Assembly: GCA_033764055.1 (NCBI GenBank) | Contig: JANRJI010000127.1 | Coordinates: forward strand, 1 to 64,000 | DNA: 64,000 bases | Direction: 5' to 3' | Source of the DNA: Ga0077555 sp033764055 | GTDB taxonomy: Bacteria; Pseudomonadota; Alphaproteobacteria; Rhizobiales; Hyphomicrobiaceae | In this document: positions 44,291-53,732 of the stretch, piece after piece | How positions within the stretch are numbered: the stretch's first letter is position 1 | How the letters are laid out: each line of letters starts with the position of its first letter | Notes under the pieces: model-generated | What the model was told of the DNA's origin: nothing | Seen by the model: the letters and a program-made list of their open reading frames with translations, nothing else | The model's database searches: none | Made by a program: the position numbers and the translations under genes

Positions 44291-44381
44291 CGCCGTCGAT
44301 GGCCTGTCAAAAACCAGCCCGATCGTACAGCCGGCTGAGGAGCAACGTTTCGAGTGACGCGGCGAGACGCGCGAAGGCGTC

Positions 44382-44399
44382 ACTCCGGATATCCGGAGT
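44382..44399. promoter_or_regulatory. Perfect 18-bp palindrome in the divergent glycan-locus promoter region
   Basis: ACTCCGGATATCCGGAGT reads the same on both strands with no mismatch or spacer. It lies 92 nt from the acyltransferase start and 82 nt from the start of the modular protein gene, in the centre of their shared intergenic region. A dimeric regulator operator is the simplest reading; no regulator gene is adjacent. Confidence 0.5.
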
Positions 44400-44440
44400 A
44401 GAGGATTTCCACCGACATATCCAGCGGGCTCGTTGGCGTT

Positions 44441-44461
44441 TGACGGCCTTGTAGGCCGTCA
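44441..44461 (+). promoter_or_regulatory. Perfect leader hairpin before the glycan-locus operon
   Basis: TGACGGCC (44441-44448) and GGCCGTCA (44454-44461) pair fully around the loop TTGTA. The hairpin ends 20 nt before the TTG start at 44482, just before the AGGGA ribosome site. It has no T-run, so it may affect mRNA stability or translation, or be another operator. Confidence 0.45.
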
Positions 44462-44481
44462 CTAGAAGGCAGGGACAATAC

Positions 44482-46365
44482 TTGAGTACCAGCAGGCTAC
44501 CTGCAGCTTCGATGGATATCAGCATGGCACTATGGGGAAGTCGCAGCTTCAGGTTGAGCAGGGCCGAAGAGGTGCCTGACGGCTCCAAAGGGAACGCCGA
44601 GGGGGCGGTCGTGGTGAGCGAAGCCACCGCGGCAATGGGGGCGAATCCAGACGCAAATCTACCCGAAAGTGTCGCACTTGCGGCAGGGAGCGCAATATTT
44701 GCTGCCAGTGGCTCGAGCGCTTCTGCGACCTCGACCGAGGAGTCGGATGCCGCGTTGCCTCTGCCAGCGGAAGGTTTCCCCGAGGTCATCGAGCCATTGC
44801 CCCATTATGAGGGCCAGCTCCACGGTTTGGTGGCTGGCTCGATTTATGGCCATGTGCTCGATAGCACTGACAAGCGCCGCGTCGTCCAGGTCGAGGTGAG
44901 GCTCAACGGCTTCACAAGCGCTCCCTACCGGGCGGAGCGGCCGCCCCTCGGATCGGCTCCGTCCAAGGTGAAAGGTCACGATCGCTCGTTCTATATTCCA
45001 GTCGAGACTGCGTGGCTTTCCAACAGTGGCGAGGGAAGCCAGCAGTTTGAATTGTTCGATGCAGAAACCGGACACCGCATCGAGCTCCCCGGGCCCGACA
45101 GGTTCGACTGGCACCCGCTTTGTGGGCATATCGACAAGGTAACCACGAAGGAGATCATCGGCTGGGCCATCAACTGCGAGCAGCCTCAACTGCCGGTCCG
45201 CGTGATGGCGCTGGTCGGCGGCGAGGAGGTGGCACGGGGCATCTCCTTGACGTTGCGACCCGATCTGAGGGAGATCGGCGACCGCACGGGCGCATGCGGC
45301 TTCAAGCTGAGTGTGACCAACGCCAGGGTGCTGATTCCTGGCGCCGAGCTACGCTTGGTCGATGAGCAGAGTGGCCGGGTCGTTCATCCTGGCGCCATGA
45401 CGGTCCCTCTGCCCGATACGCCCGCGGAGGCTCCGGCTTTCGAGCTGCTGCACGGCATTACGTCGGTGCATGGCTTGACCATTGAGGGATGGGTCGCGGA
45501 TCCGACAGGCGCGAGGCCACCGCCGATCGAGGTGGTCGTGAACGGCGTCCCGCGTATGCAGGTCGTTCCGAGCATCCCGAGCGCCCGCGCATTTCTCTCG
45601 GGAGGCGACATCAACGGTGGCTTTCAGATCTGGTTGCCTCGCGCCTGCGCCGACGCCCTGACACCTCTGTTGCCGAAACTCACTGTCGCCCTCAAGGCGG
45701 CGAGCGACGGTCGCGTGCTATGGGAAGGCTCCCTGCTCGGCAGCGCCATTCGCCTCGAGTACATTCGTAGCCTGACGGCCTTTTCGGAGACGACCTCCGT
45801 TCACCCGTTGTCCTCCACATTGGGCCAGTCCGATGTCGAGAGCGGAGCAAAGGCGCTCAGCGACCTTTGGAAAGACGCGGCAGCCCGTCAGAAGCAGGCC
45901 GGCCCGCTACTTCCCGCCATGATGCTGGCGCTCATCGACAGGTTGATCGCTGCAGGCCAGGTCGAAGCCGCCATCGATGCTTTGGTCAACGCGCCGCAAA
46001 CCGCGCTGCTGGCCGAGCGTGCACGCTACGTCCGCACTGTGCTGGCCTTGGCAAACGCCGCGACACCCGAACAGGCAATGTCGACGCTTTTGCGAATAGC
46101 GAAGCCGCTCGACAAGTCGATTCGCTCGCAGAACTTCTTCTTCAAGGCTGCGAGCCTCGCGTTGCGCGCGCGGGCCGGCACGTGCATGTCGCTTGTCCGA
46201 GAGGCGCTCATTCTGCTTGGCAGCGTCAAATTCGGGGATTCAGCCACTAGCGCCATACGCGACGTCGTTAGCTGCTTTGCCAGCCCGGATCAGGTGTCGA
46301 CCTTCAATTATCTCGTCACGTGCGAGATCGTGGGCCACGTGAGTCACCGGAGCGCAAATGGCTGA
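44482..46365 (+). CDS. Undescribed modular protein with three beta-domain repeats and a helical tail
   Basis: A 627-residue protein without signal peptide or membrane span. After a low-complexity N-terminus (about 1-105), three related modules occur at about 112-175, 214-295 and 325-420. Each follows a pattern of a G-x-I/V-x-GW/GHV-x-D strand, V-x-V-x-(V/L)-x-G, then an R-x-DL or R-A segment and a closing GF strand (GWAINCEQ and GWVADPTG in the second and third). The C-terminal 190 residues are helical, TPR-like. Similar GWxxD modules occur in proteins of surface-polysaccharide loci, but I cannot name a family. TTG at 44482 with AGGGA upstream is the likeliest start; ATG at 44512 lacks a ribosome site. 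It overlaps the next gene by 8 nt. Confidence 0.8.
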   Translation: MSTSRLPAASMDISMALWGSRSFRLSRAEEVPDGSKGNAEGAVVVSEATAAMGANPDANLPESVALAAGSAIFAASGSSASATSTEESDAALPLPAEGFPEVIEPLPHYEGQLHGLVAGSIYGHVLDSTDKRRVVQVEVRLNGFTSAPYRAERPPLGSAPSKVKGHDRSFYIPVETAWLSNSGEGSQQFELFDAETGHRIELPGPDRFDWHPLCGHIDKVTTKEIIGWAINCEQPQLPVRVMALVGGEEVARGISLTLRPDLREIGDRTGACGFKLSVTNARVLIPGAELRLVDEQSGRVVHPGAMTVPLPDTPAEAPAFELLHGITSVHGLTIEGWVADPTGARPPPIEVVVNGVPRMQVVPSIPSARAFLSGGDINGGFQIWLPRACADALTPLLPKLTVALKAASDGRVLWEGSLLGSAIRLEYIRSLTAFSETTSVHPLSSTLGQSDVESGAKALSDLWKDAAARQKQAGPLLPAMMLALIDRLIAAGQVEAAIDALVNAPQTALLAERARYVRTVLALANAATPEQAMSTLLRIAKPLDKSIRSQNFFFKAASLALRARAGTCMSLVREALILLGSVKFGDSATSAIRDVVSCFASPDQVSTFNYLVTCEIVGHVSHRSANG

Positions 46366-47932
46366 GACCTACAATGAGCTTCGCGACCCGCTTTCGGTTC
46401 ATCGCTTCGCCTTGGATCTCCAGGAGGCTGTGCCCACCGAGCAATTTGTCGTTGGCGGCATCAATCTGTGGATCCTGATCCGACACACCCTGTTCCAGTT
46501 CTCGTTGGCTCAGGCCAGCGCGGTCATCCAGCAGATCTACGGCAAGCCGTCACGCACGGGCAGAATCTTCCAGGAAGGCGGCGAGCGCGATATCGATCTG
46601 TCGAATTCGAATATCGTCAGTATTGGCGAAACGACGCTGATCGCCACGAGCCGCAACAATTCCGAGCTGGCCAAGGACGGGCTTCTCTTCGTCGAGCTGC
46701 CGTCCGACTACACGGGGACCCTCGGCGGTGTAAACGTCAACATCTACGCCGATCCCGTCATCTCGCTGCTGAAGGACGAGTACGCTTGCGCCAAGCTGTG
46801 CCGGTTTCAGCAGAACCTGTTGCGCAAGGACAAGTGGTTCGAGCCCGTATACTTCACGCTGCCAGGCTCACGGCTGCCCCACTACTCGGCGGATCTCGTC
46901 CGCGTCTACGACGTGATCGCTGCCATCAATCGCTTCATCCGGGACAAAGGACTTTCCTACAAGCTCGATGCCGATACGATGATCGATCGCATCGCCGTCG
47001 TGCTGAGCAGCTACCACGCGGCGCTCGGCATCTTGAGCCAGTTCGAGCCACGCATCGTGTTCACGCAGAATTTCAACGCCTTCGAGAAGCTCGGCTTCAT
47101 CGCGGCCTGCAAGAAGCTCGGCGTCACCTCGGTCGATCTGATGCACGGCATCCAGGACCGGAACAATATCTACCACGATTTCCCACCCGCAGCGGCGGAT
47201 CAGATCCATCCCTATCCGGACGTGCTGTGGTGCTGGGGCGAGGTGACGCGACGGAACCTCGAGCAGGAGGCCGCGAAGCGACCGCAGATGTGGCGGAAGG
47301 CCATTGTCTCCGGGTTCCCCTGGAAGACGCTTCATCGCTCCTGGTACAAGGACGCCAAGATCGAGAAGCTCAAGACGATGCTGCCGGCAGGCCAGCAGAT
47401 TGCGCTCTATCTCCACGACCTGACGCCGCAGTCGTTGCCCTATGACGGCTATATGCCGACCGTCATCCTCGAGGCCATGCGCAAGAGTGCCGGCAACGTC
47501 TTCTGGCTGATCCGGCTGCATCCGCGCTCGATCCACCTGCTGCCCGACATCGCCAAGTCGCTCGACCGCAGCGATGTGACCAACTATGAGGTCAGCTTCT
47601 CCAGCGAGGCGATGCTCGACGACCTGTTCGAGATCGCCGATTCCATCGTGACGGCCTACTCGGTCGCGGGACTCGAAGGTGCCTCGCTGGGGCTGAAGTG
47701 CATCACGTTCGATCCCGTGGGCGCCGCGACGTTCGCGCCATACATTGCAGGCGGTCACGCAGTCTACTGCGAGACCGCGGAAGCGATCCTTTCGGCAATG
47801 TCAGCTGGTCCGACCAATCCCGTACCGCTCGCCTACGTCGATCCCGGTGTCGATGCCACACGGCGTGCACTGATGGAAACGCTGAGGATGGCTTCCGCAG
47901 GAAACGGAGCGCCGGACCATGGCAACAGCTGA
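46358..47932 (+). CDS. Putative GT-B-fold glycosyltransferase of a surface-glycan locus
   Basis: A 524-residue soluble protein. The C-terminal half looks like the GT-B enzymes of capsule synthesis (KpsC/KpsS, CDP-glycerol or sialyl transferase-like): MHGIQDRNN with the HG pair at 263-264, RLHPR at 386-390, and an ADSIVTAYSVAGLEGASLG segment near 438-456, where a nucleotide-sugar site would be. The N-terminal half contains HTLFQFSLAQASAV and is unlike common families. It overlaps genes on both sides, so it belongs to the operon. The donor could be the CMP-sugar made by the synthetase encoded nearby; that is inference. Confidence 0.6.
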   Translation: MAETYNELRDPLSVHRFALDLQEAVPTEQFVVGGINLWILIRHTLFQFSLAQASAVIQQIYGKPSRTGRIFQEGGERDIDLSNSNIVSIGETTLIATSRNNSELAKDGLLFVELPSDYTGTLGGVNVNIYADPVISLLKDEYACAKLCRFQQNLLRKDKWFEPVYFTLPGSRLPHYSADLVRVYDVIAAINRFIRDKGLSYKLDADTMIDRIAVVLSSYHAALGILSQFEPRIVFTQNFNAFEKLGFIAACKKLGVTSVDLMHGIQDRNNIYHDFPPAAADQIHPYPDVLWCWGEVTRRNLEQEAAKRPQMWRKAIVSGFPWKTLHRSWYKDAKIEKLKTMLPAGQQIALYLHDLTPQSLPYDGYMPTVILEAMRKSAGNVFWLIRLHPRSIHLLPDIAKSLDRSDVTNYEVSFSSEAMLDDLFEIADSIVTAYSVAGLEGASLGLKCITFDPVGAATFAPYIAGGHAVYCETAEAILSAMSAGPTNPVPLAYVDPGVDATRRALMETLRMASAGNGAPDHGNS

Positions 47933-48848
47933 GCGCGATTCCCCTTACGCCCTGATGTTCCACCACTTCACGGACGATCGTCACATCGCCGGCCAGGGTG
48001 CGATCACGGCGGACCGATTCGAGAGGATTCTCCAGGCAGTCGGCCGGGATAGGATTCTCTCGCCCCGCGACTGGATGGAGCGCGTCGCGACCGGAAGCCT
48101 CGAGCCGCACCACACCTGCCTGACCTTCGACGACGCCTTGCGATGTCAGACCGACGTGGCGCTGCCGGTCATGAGCCGGCTCGGGCTCAAGGCCTTCTGG
48201 TTCGTCTACTCGTCGGTGCTCGAAGGAAAGATCGAGCGGCTCGAGGTTTATCGCTACTTTCGAACGGCCTGCTTCGACAGTGTCGATGCGTTTTACGACG
48301 GCTTCGAGGACTGCCTCCGGGACGGGCCCTACGCCGGCAAGGTGGCGTCGGCCCTCGAGAGCTTCGATGCAGATTCCTATCTGGCCGAGTTCCGCTTCTA
48401 CACGCGGGGCGACAGGCGATTTCGCTACTTGCGCGACAAGGTGCTCGGTCCCGATGCCTATTTCGACGTCATGGACGACATGGTTCGCCGCGCCAACCTC
48501 GACGTCGAGACGCTCAAGCCCTTGCTTTGGATGGACCCGGACGACGTCGTTGCACTTCACGCGGACGGCCATGTGGTCGGCCTCCATTCGACCAGTCATC
48601 CGACGGCGATCGCCGATATGCCACTCGAGCAGCAGCTCGCGGAGTACGCGCACAACAGCGAGCATCTGACCCGCCTGATCGGCGAACGGCCGACCACCGT
48701 GGCCCATCCGTGCGGCTCATACTCGGCCGCAACGCTGGCGATTTTGCGCGATCTCGGCGTCACGCTCGGCTTTCGCTCGAACCGGTCACCGGTCGTCGGA
48801 CGCAGCGCGCTCAAGTTGCCGCGCGAGGATCACGCGAACTTGCCGTAG
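47919..48848 (+). CDS. NodB-type polysaccharide deacetylase
   Basis: A 309-residue carbohydrate esterase-4-like protein. The catalytic Asp pair is in TFDD (69-72) and the metal histidines in HSTSH (223 and 227); HPCGSYS follows near 243-249. A 100-residue insertion separates the two motif groups. No signal peptide is seen, so it may act on cytoplasmic lipid-linked or nucleotide-linked sugars before export. It overlaps the preceding GT-like gene by 14 nt. Confidence 0.82.
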   Translation: MATAERDSPYALMFHHFTDDRHIAGQGAITADRFERILQAVGRDRILSPRDWMERVATGSLEPHHTCLTFDDALRCQTDVALPVMSRLGLKAFWFVYSSVLEGKIERLEVYRYFRTACFDSVDAFYDGFEDCLRDGPYAGKVASALESFDADSYLAEFRFYTRGDRRFRYLRDKVLGPDAYFDVMDDMVRRANLDVETLKPLLWMDPDDVVALHADGHVVGLHSTSHPTAIADMPLEQQLAEYAHNSEHLTRLIGERPTTVAHPCGSYSAATLAILRDLGVTLGFRSNRSPVVGRSALKLPREDHANLP

Positions 48849-48979
48849 GTGTGAGCAGGTCTGCGCTGTGGGTCAATACGCGAGGCTGGTTGCAATCGTC
48901 TCGATGGCCTCTAGGGTGCCGGTCGGCACGTTTTGCAGGCTTGCCCGAGTGGCAAGCGGGGCGCGACGCGGGGAGTGAG

Positions 48980-49672
48980 ATGCCCAGAATCATCGCCGTC
49001 GTTCCAGCGCGTGGAGGATCGAAGGGGATTCCGCGCAAGAATCTGGTCGACCTCGGTGGACGACCGCTGATCGCTTGGACAATCAGCGCCGCGCGCGCTT
49101 GCCCGAGCATTGCGAGAGTGGTCGTCTCGACCGAGGACCAGGAGATCGCGCAAGCCGCCGTCGCGCACGGCGCAGAGTGGCCATTTCCCCGCCCGGCCGA
49201 GCTTGCCGGGGACACGACGCCCATGCTCGACGTGATGCGACATCTCGTCGACGGGCTGCAGCTCGACGATGCCGACATCTTGCTTCTGCTGCAGCCGACG
49301 TCGCCGCTGCGCACGTCGGAAGACATCGAGCGTGCCATAGCCACCTATCTGTCGAGCGGCGCTGAAGCGCTGATCTCCGTCGTCGCCAGCGAAGCGCATC
49401 CGAGCTGGATGGTGAAAATCGGGACTGACGGCCGCATATCGACGTTCCTACCCGACGGGGCGAAGGCGACGCGGCGCCAGGATCTCGTGCCCGCTTATCG
49501 CCCGAATGGCGCGATCTACCTCGTGCCGGTGGGCACGATTCGCGCGGGGCGCTCCTGGTACGGCGCAGATACGCTCGCTTTTGTCATGCCTCGCGAGCGG
49601 TCGCTCGACATCGACGAGCCCTTCGACCTCAGGCTGGTCCGCTTGATCGTGGCAGAAGGGCAGCGCCGGTGA
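48980..49672 (+). CDS. CMP-sugar synthetase (acylneuraminate cytidylyltransferase, NeuA-like)
   Basis: A 230-residue nucleotidyltransferase that activates a nonulosonic acid with CTP. The CTP-binding motif ARGGSKGIPRKN (10-21) is of the NeuA/PseF/LegF type rather than the KDO (KdsB) type. LLLQPTSPLRTSEDIERAI (about 102-120) and RPNGAIYLV (174-182) are further conserved parts. A GGGGAG site precedes the ATG. No synthase (NeuB/PseI/LegI type) or epimerase is visible in the window, so which acid is activated is unknown. The stop overlaps the next start. Confidence 0.93.
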   Translation: MPRIIAVVPARGGSKGIPRKNLVDLGGRPLIAWTISAARACPSIARVVVSTEDQEIAQAAVAHGAEWPFPRPAELAGDTTPMLDVMRHLVDGLQLDDADILLLLQPTSPLRTSEDIERAIATYLSSGAEALISVVASEAHPSWMVKIGTDGRISTFLPDGAKATRRQDLVPAYRPNGAIYLVPVGTIRAGRSWYGADTLAFVMPRERSLDIDEPFDLRLVRLIVAEGQRR

Positions 49673-50829
49673 CAGAAGACACGCCACGGCCGATGCCGAC
49701 GACAGCCCGACGTGACGAGCCCATCGAGCGGAAAGACGAGATGGACCTGCAGACAAGCTCCGACGGCCCGGCCCCTGTCGAGGCCCTCGCCGACGCTGTG
49801 CAGACGGCCACCGACCGCACAGTCGAGCCGGTCGCAGACAAGAAGGGTCCGATGCCTCCGGCCGAGCCGAAGGCGCCCCAGCATGTCGTCGATGAGATCC
49901 GGACGAAAATCGCCGCGGCACATGCCATGGCCGTTGGTGGCTCGCGCCGCGAGGCGGTGGATCTTTTCCACGAGATTCGCTGCTTTGCCGATCGGGGTCC
50001 ACTCGCCGAGGTCGTCGGCAAGCTCGTTGCCGAATTCTCGGCGACCAACGAGGCCGAGCGGAATAAATTCAATGCGTTCGTCCGGCAGGGCTCGCCGGCC
50101 AATGCGACGCGCAGGGCTATCCTGTTCTCCGATTCGCTGGGCCTGCCGCGGCCGAGGCAGCCGCTTGGTGCGATTGGTAACCGGGCCACGTCGTATGCTT
50201 TTGCGCTACGCGAGAACCTCAAGCGCAGCGCGCGCAACAACTCGAATCCCGCTTTCCGCATCGAGCCCTGGTGCCAGCGCTATGCCACCTCCGAAAACGT
50301 GCTGTCCTGGATCGACGGCATAGATTTCACGGATGCGAACGTCTTCGTGCACGTGGGGCTGAACGATTTCTCGCGGCGCATCTTCACCGAGCGTCAGCGC
50401 ATATCGATGAAGCTTCTGCCGCCCGATCTCGTTCGTGAGATCGTCCGCTTCAGTCAGGCGAACCACTATCGCTGGGACATCATCAACCAGTACGATGACT
50501 ACTGCTATGTCTCGATCGACCGCTGGCGTCGCAACATCGCCGAGGTTGCCGCAGGCGTCGGCAGGAAGGGCGCACGGTCCGTGACCTGGTTCACGATCGT
50601 TCAGCTTCCGTTGGCCGTCGAGACACACACTCCACACTATCGTTTCAATGTCACCCGCTACAACGGGGCACTCTATGAGGCGCAGAAGGATCGCCTGCTG
50701 CGGGTCTACGACCTCGATCGCGTGGCCTGGGAGAATGGCATCAACAAAGTGATGCTGGATGATCTCATGCATATTTCGCTCGATGGGCACGCCATCATCG
50801 GCCGCGGTCTCGCCGACTACGTGCGTTGA
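49669..50829 (+). CDS. SGNH/GDSL-like hydrolase with an N-terminal extension
   Basis: A 386-residue protein with a disordered, charged N-terminus (about 1-70), a helical segment, and then an SGNH-type domain. Block I is ILFSDSLGLPRP (Ser in FSDSLG, 153-158), block III is HVGLNDF (228-234), and block V reads LDDLMHISLDGHAI near the end with a DxxH arrangement. Such enzymes remove or transfer O-acyl groups on glycans. A GTG at 49669 overlaps the cytidylyltransferase stop, so the two are translationally coupled. No signal peptide is seen. Confidence 0.72.
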   Translation: MTEDTPRPMPTTARRDEPIERKDEMDLQTSSDGPAPVEALADAVQTATDRTVEPVADKKGPMPPAEPKAPQHVVDEIRTKIAAAHAMAVGGSRREAVDLFHEIRCFADRGPLAEVVGKLVAEFSATNEAERNKFNAFVRQGSPANATRRAILFSDSLGLPRPRQPLGAIGNRATSYAFALRENLKRSARNNSNPAFRIEPWCQRYATSENVLSWIDGIDFTDANVFVHVGLNDFSRRIFTERQRISMKLLPPDLVREIVRFSQANHYRWDIINQYDDYCYVSIDRWRRNIAEVAAGVGRKGARSVTWFTIVQLPLAVETHTPHYRFNVTRYNGALYEAQKDRLLRVYDLDRVAWENGINKVMLDDLMHISLDGHAIIGRGLADYVR

Positions 50830-50936
50830 GGGACGCCGTCGACCTGCGCCTTGATCCCAACCGCGGATCGGACCTAGCTTCACGGCGACCAACCGTCCCG
50901 ATCGCATACGTCGGGCTCAACAGCAGGGCGCCAGTC

Positions 50937-52562
50937 ATGGCCAATCCGTTCGACGAGAGCCTCGGTCCGAATCCGGCAAACTATCAGCCCCTGACACCGC
51001 TATCTCTGCTGGCGCGCGCGGCACACGTCTGGCCGATGCAACCGGCCGTGGCTCATGGCAAGGCAACTCTGAGCTATCGCGACTTCTACGCTCGGTGCCG
51101 CTGCTTGGCCTCCGCGCTGACGAAGCGCGGCATCGGCGTGGGTGATACCGTCTCCGTGATGCTGCCGAACGTCCCGCCGATGCTCGAGGCTCACTACGGC
51201 GTACCCATGACCGGGGCCGTGCTGCACGCGATGAACACGCGGCTCGACGCTGCCATCGTGGCCTTCCAGCTCGATCATGCCGAATCGAAGGTCTTGATCA
51301 CGGATCGCGAGTTCGCGCCGGTCGTGAAGGAGGCTCTGGCGCTCGCCAAGGTGCGCCCCCTCGTCGTCGATTACGACGATCTGGAGTTCCCGCAGTCCGG
51401 TGAGCGGCTTGGAATGCTGGACTATCAGACGTTGTTGGCAGAAGGCGACCCCGGGCACGCCTGGCGCATGCCGGCGAGCGAGTGGGAGGCGATCGGCCTC
51501 AACTACACCTCAGGAACGACTGGCAATCCGAAAGGGGTCGTCGTGCACCATCGCGGTGCGGCCCTGATGTGCTACGCCAACGTCATCGCATCCGGCATGG
51601 GACGCCATCCCGTGTACCTGTGGACGTTGCCGATGTTCCACTGCAATGGGTGGGCCTTTCCCTGGACGCTGTCCGCTGTCGGCGGCACTCATGTCTGTCT
51701 GCGCTGGGTGCGCGCCAAGGCGATCTATGATGCCATCGTCGACCACAGCGTCAGCCACATGTGCGGCGCGCCCATCGTCATGGCGACCATGCTCAATGCC
51801 ACCGACTCCGAGAAACGTGCCATCGGCCACCAGGTGCAGTTCGTGACCGCTGGAGCAGCCCCACCGGAGGCTGTGCTGGCACGAATGGCAGACGCCGGGT
51901 TCAACGTCACCCACGTCTACGGCCTGACCGAGGTCTACGGTCCCTCCGTGGTCAATGAGTGGAAGGCCGAGTGGGACGCCCTCGACGCCGCAACCCGCGC
52001 GCAGCTGAAAGCGCGCCAGGGCGTCGCCTATACGGCGCTCGAGGGCCTCACCGTGATGGATCCGGCAACCATGACGCCCGTGCCGTCGGATGGTGAGACC
52101 ATGGGTGAGGTCATGATGCGCGGCAACATCGTCATGAAGGGCTACTTGAAGAACAAGGCAGCCACCGAGGAAGCTTTCGCCGGCGGATGGTTTCATACCG
52201 GCGATCTCGGTGTGATGCACCCGGACGGCTACATCCAGCTCAAGGACCGATCCAAGGACATCATCATTTCCGGTGGGGAGAATATCTCCTCGATCGAGGT
52301 CGAGGACGTCCTCTACAAGCATCCCGCAGTGGCGCACTGTGCCGTCGTCGCCAAGCCCGACGAGAAGTGGGGCGAGACGCCTTGCGCCTTCATCGAGCTC
52401 AAACCCGGCAACACCGCGACTGCTGACGAGATCATCGAGTGGTGCCGCGATCGGCTCGCCCGCTACAAGTGCCCGCGGCATGTCGTGTTCGCCGAGATTC
52501 CGAAGACCTCCACCGGCAAGATCCAGAAATTCCAGCTGCGCGAGATGGCAAAGGTCGCGTGA
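50937..52562 (+). CDS. Medium/long-chain acyl-CoA synthetase (AMP-dependent)
   Basis: A 541-residue adenylate-forming ligase. The P-loop is YTSGTTGNPKG (190-200), with YGLTEVYGP, GWFHTGDLGVMHPDGY and the C-terminal KTSTGKIQKFQLRE containing the catalytic Lys. It is most like the fatty-acid/dicarboxylate group (FadD-like), with LPMFHCNGW. The ATG at 50937 gives the normal family length. It lies 107 nt after the SGNH gene and may belong to the glycan operon or be independent. Confidence 0.88.
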   Translation: MANPFDESLGPNPANYQPLTPLSLLARAAHVWPMQPAVAHGKATLSYRDFYARCRCLASALTKRGIGVGDTVSVMLPNVPPMLEAHYGVPMTGAVLHAMNTRLDAAIVAFQLDHAESKVLITDREFAPVVKEALALAKVRPLVVDYDDLEFPQSGERLGMLDYQTLLAEGDPGHAWRMPASEWEAIGLNYTSGTTGNPKGVVVHHRGAALMCYANVIASGMGRHPVYLWTLPMFHCNGWAFPWTLSAVGGTHVCLRWVRAKAIYDAIVDHSVSHMCGAPIVMATMLNATDSEKRAIGHQVQFVTAGAAPPEAVLARMADAGFNVTHVYGLTEVYGPSVVNEWKAEWDALDAATRAQLKARQGVAYTALEGLTVMDPATMTPVPSDGETMGEVMMRGNIVMKGYLKNKAATEEAFAGGWFHTGDLGVMHPDGYIQLKDRSKDIIISGGENISSIEVEDVLYKHPAVAHCAVVAKPDEKWGETPCAFIELKPGNTATADEIIEWCRDRLARYKCPRHVVFAEIPKTSTGKIQKFQLREMAKVA

Positions 52563-52692
52563 ACGCCTCGCCGATGCCGGCCTAGCGCTGCCGACCGTAT
52601 TGGTTTCGCCACGGTAACCATCTGTAAAGGAATAGATTTCTCGCCTCCCTCTGTGCTGGCAGGGTGCTGTCGTGCTTGGGGAGCTGGCGGAG

Positions 52693-53703
52693 ATGAGCAG
52701 GCGCGAGCAGTTGGCGACGGTGTTGGACCACCTCGGGGTGCTCGCCGTCCTGGAGCGCATGCCGCAGTCGCATCGGCTGCTGATCTTGAACTACCACCGC
52801 ATCGGCGATCCTGCAGCCACCTCCTTCGACCGTGAGGTCTTCTCCACCGACGCCGAGGGGCTCGATCGGCAGGTTCGCGCCTTGAAGCGCCGCTATCGCA
52901 TCATCGACGCTGCCGAGGCCGAGGCCATCGTCGTCGGCAAGAAGCGCCGGCCTGGCTTGAGCATCCTGCTGACCTTCGATGATGGCTATCGCGACAACCT
53001 GGAGGTTGCAGTTCCGATCCTAAGATCGCACGGCGTGCAGGCCGTGTTCTTTCTCGTGACGGGATTCCTCGAAAAGCCGCATACCGTCGCTTGGTGGGAC
53101 CGCATCGCATGGCTGATCCGGCAGCTGGTGGGCCGGCGGCTGGAGATCACCGCACCCGAGCCGGTATCCGTGGACGTGACGGCCGACAACGCCGATAGCG
53201 TCATCCGTCAGGTGCTCGCCCTTTACCGGTCGAGCGGCGGCCGCGGCGAGCTCATCGGGCAGTTGGAGCACGCCGCCACAGTGACCCCGGACGGCCGCGA
53301 GCCGCCGCAGTTCCTTGATTGGAGCGGCGCCGCGCGGCTGCGCGACGCGGGCATGGCCATCGGTCTGCATACCCACGCGCATCCGATCCTGTCGAGCCTC
53401 GACGAGACCGCGCAGGAAGCCGAGATTGCAACTTGCCGCACACTGCTCCGGGAGCGGCTCGGCGTCGAAGCCACGCTGCTGGCCTATCCGGTCGGCTCGC
53501 CCGCAGCATTCTCGGCCGCGACGCGGCGGGCCGCCGAGCGGGCCGGCTGCACGGCGGCGTTCTCGTTCTACGGCGGCATCAACCGACCGGGCGCGATCGA
53601 CCGTTTCGACGTCCGTCGGGTCGCCTTCCAGAGCTTTGCCCACCTCCCGCGCAACCGCATGTCGGTCGCAACGCTCGCCCGCGATGGCCGCACCTGGTTC
53701 TGA
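52693..53703 (+). CDS. Second NodB-type polysaccharide deacetylase
   Basis: A protein of about 336 residues with the carbohydrate-esterase-4 motifs LTFDDGYRDN (TFDDG 94-98 from this start) and HTHAH (226-230), then LAYPVGS. ILNYHRIGD near 31-39 is the usual lead-in strand. No signal peptide is visible. The ATG at 52693 has GGGGAG about 9 nt upstream; a GTG seven codons earlier is the alternative. It differs from the first deacetylase of the locus and probably acts on another residue or stage. Confidence 0.85.
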   Translation: MSRREQLATVLDHLGVLAVLERMPQSHRLLILNYHRIGDPAATSFDREVFSTDAEGLDRQVRALKRRYRIIDAAEAEAIVVGKKRRPGLSILLTFDDGYRDNLEVAVPILRSHGVQAVFFLVTGFLEKPHTVAWWDRIAWLIRQLVGRRLEITAPEPVSVDVTADNADSVIRQVLALYRSSGGRGELIGQLEHAATVTPDGREPPQFLDWSGAARLRDAGMAIGLHTHAHPILSSLDETAQEAEIATCRTLLRERLGVEATLLAYPVGSPAAFSAATRRAAERAGCTAAFSFYGGINRPGAIDRFDVRRVAFQSFAHLPRNRMSVATLARDGRTWF

Positions 53704-53732
53704 GCATCAGTCACACATCCCGGAGGCACCCG

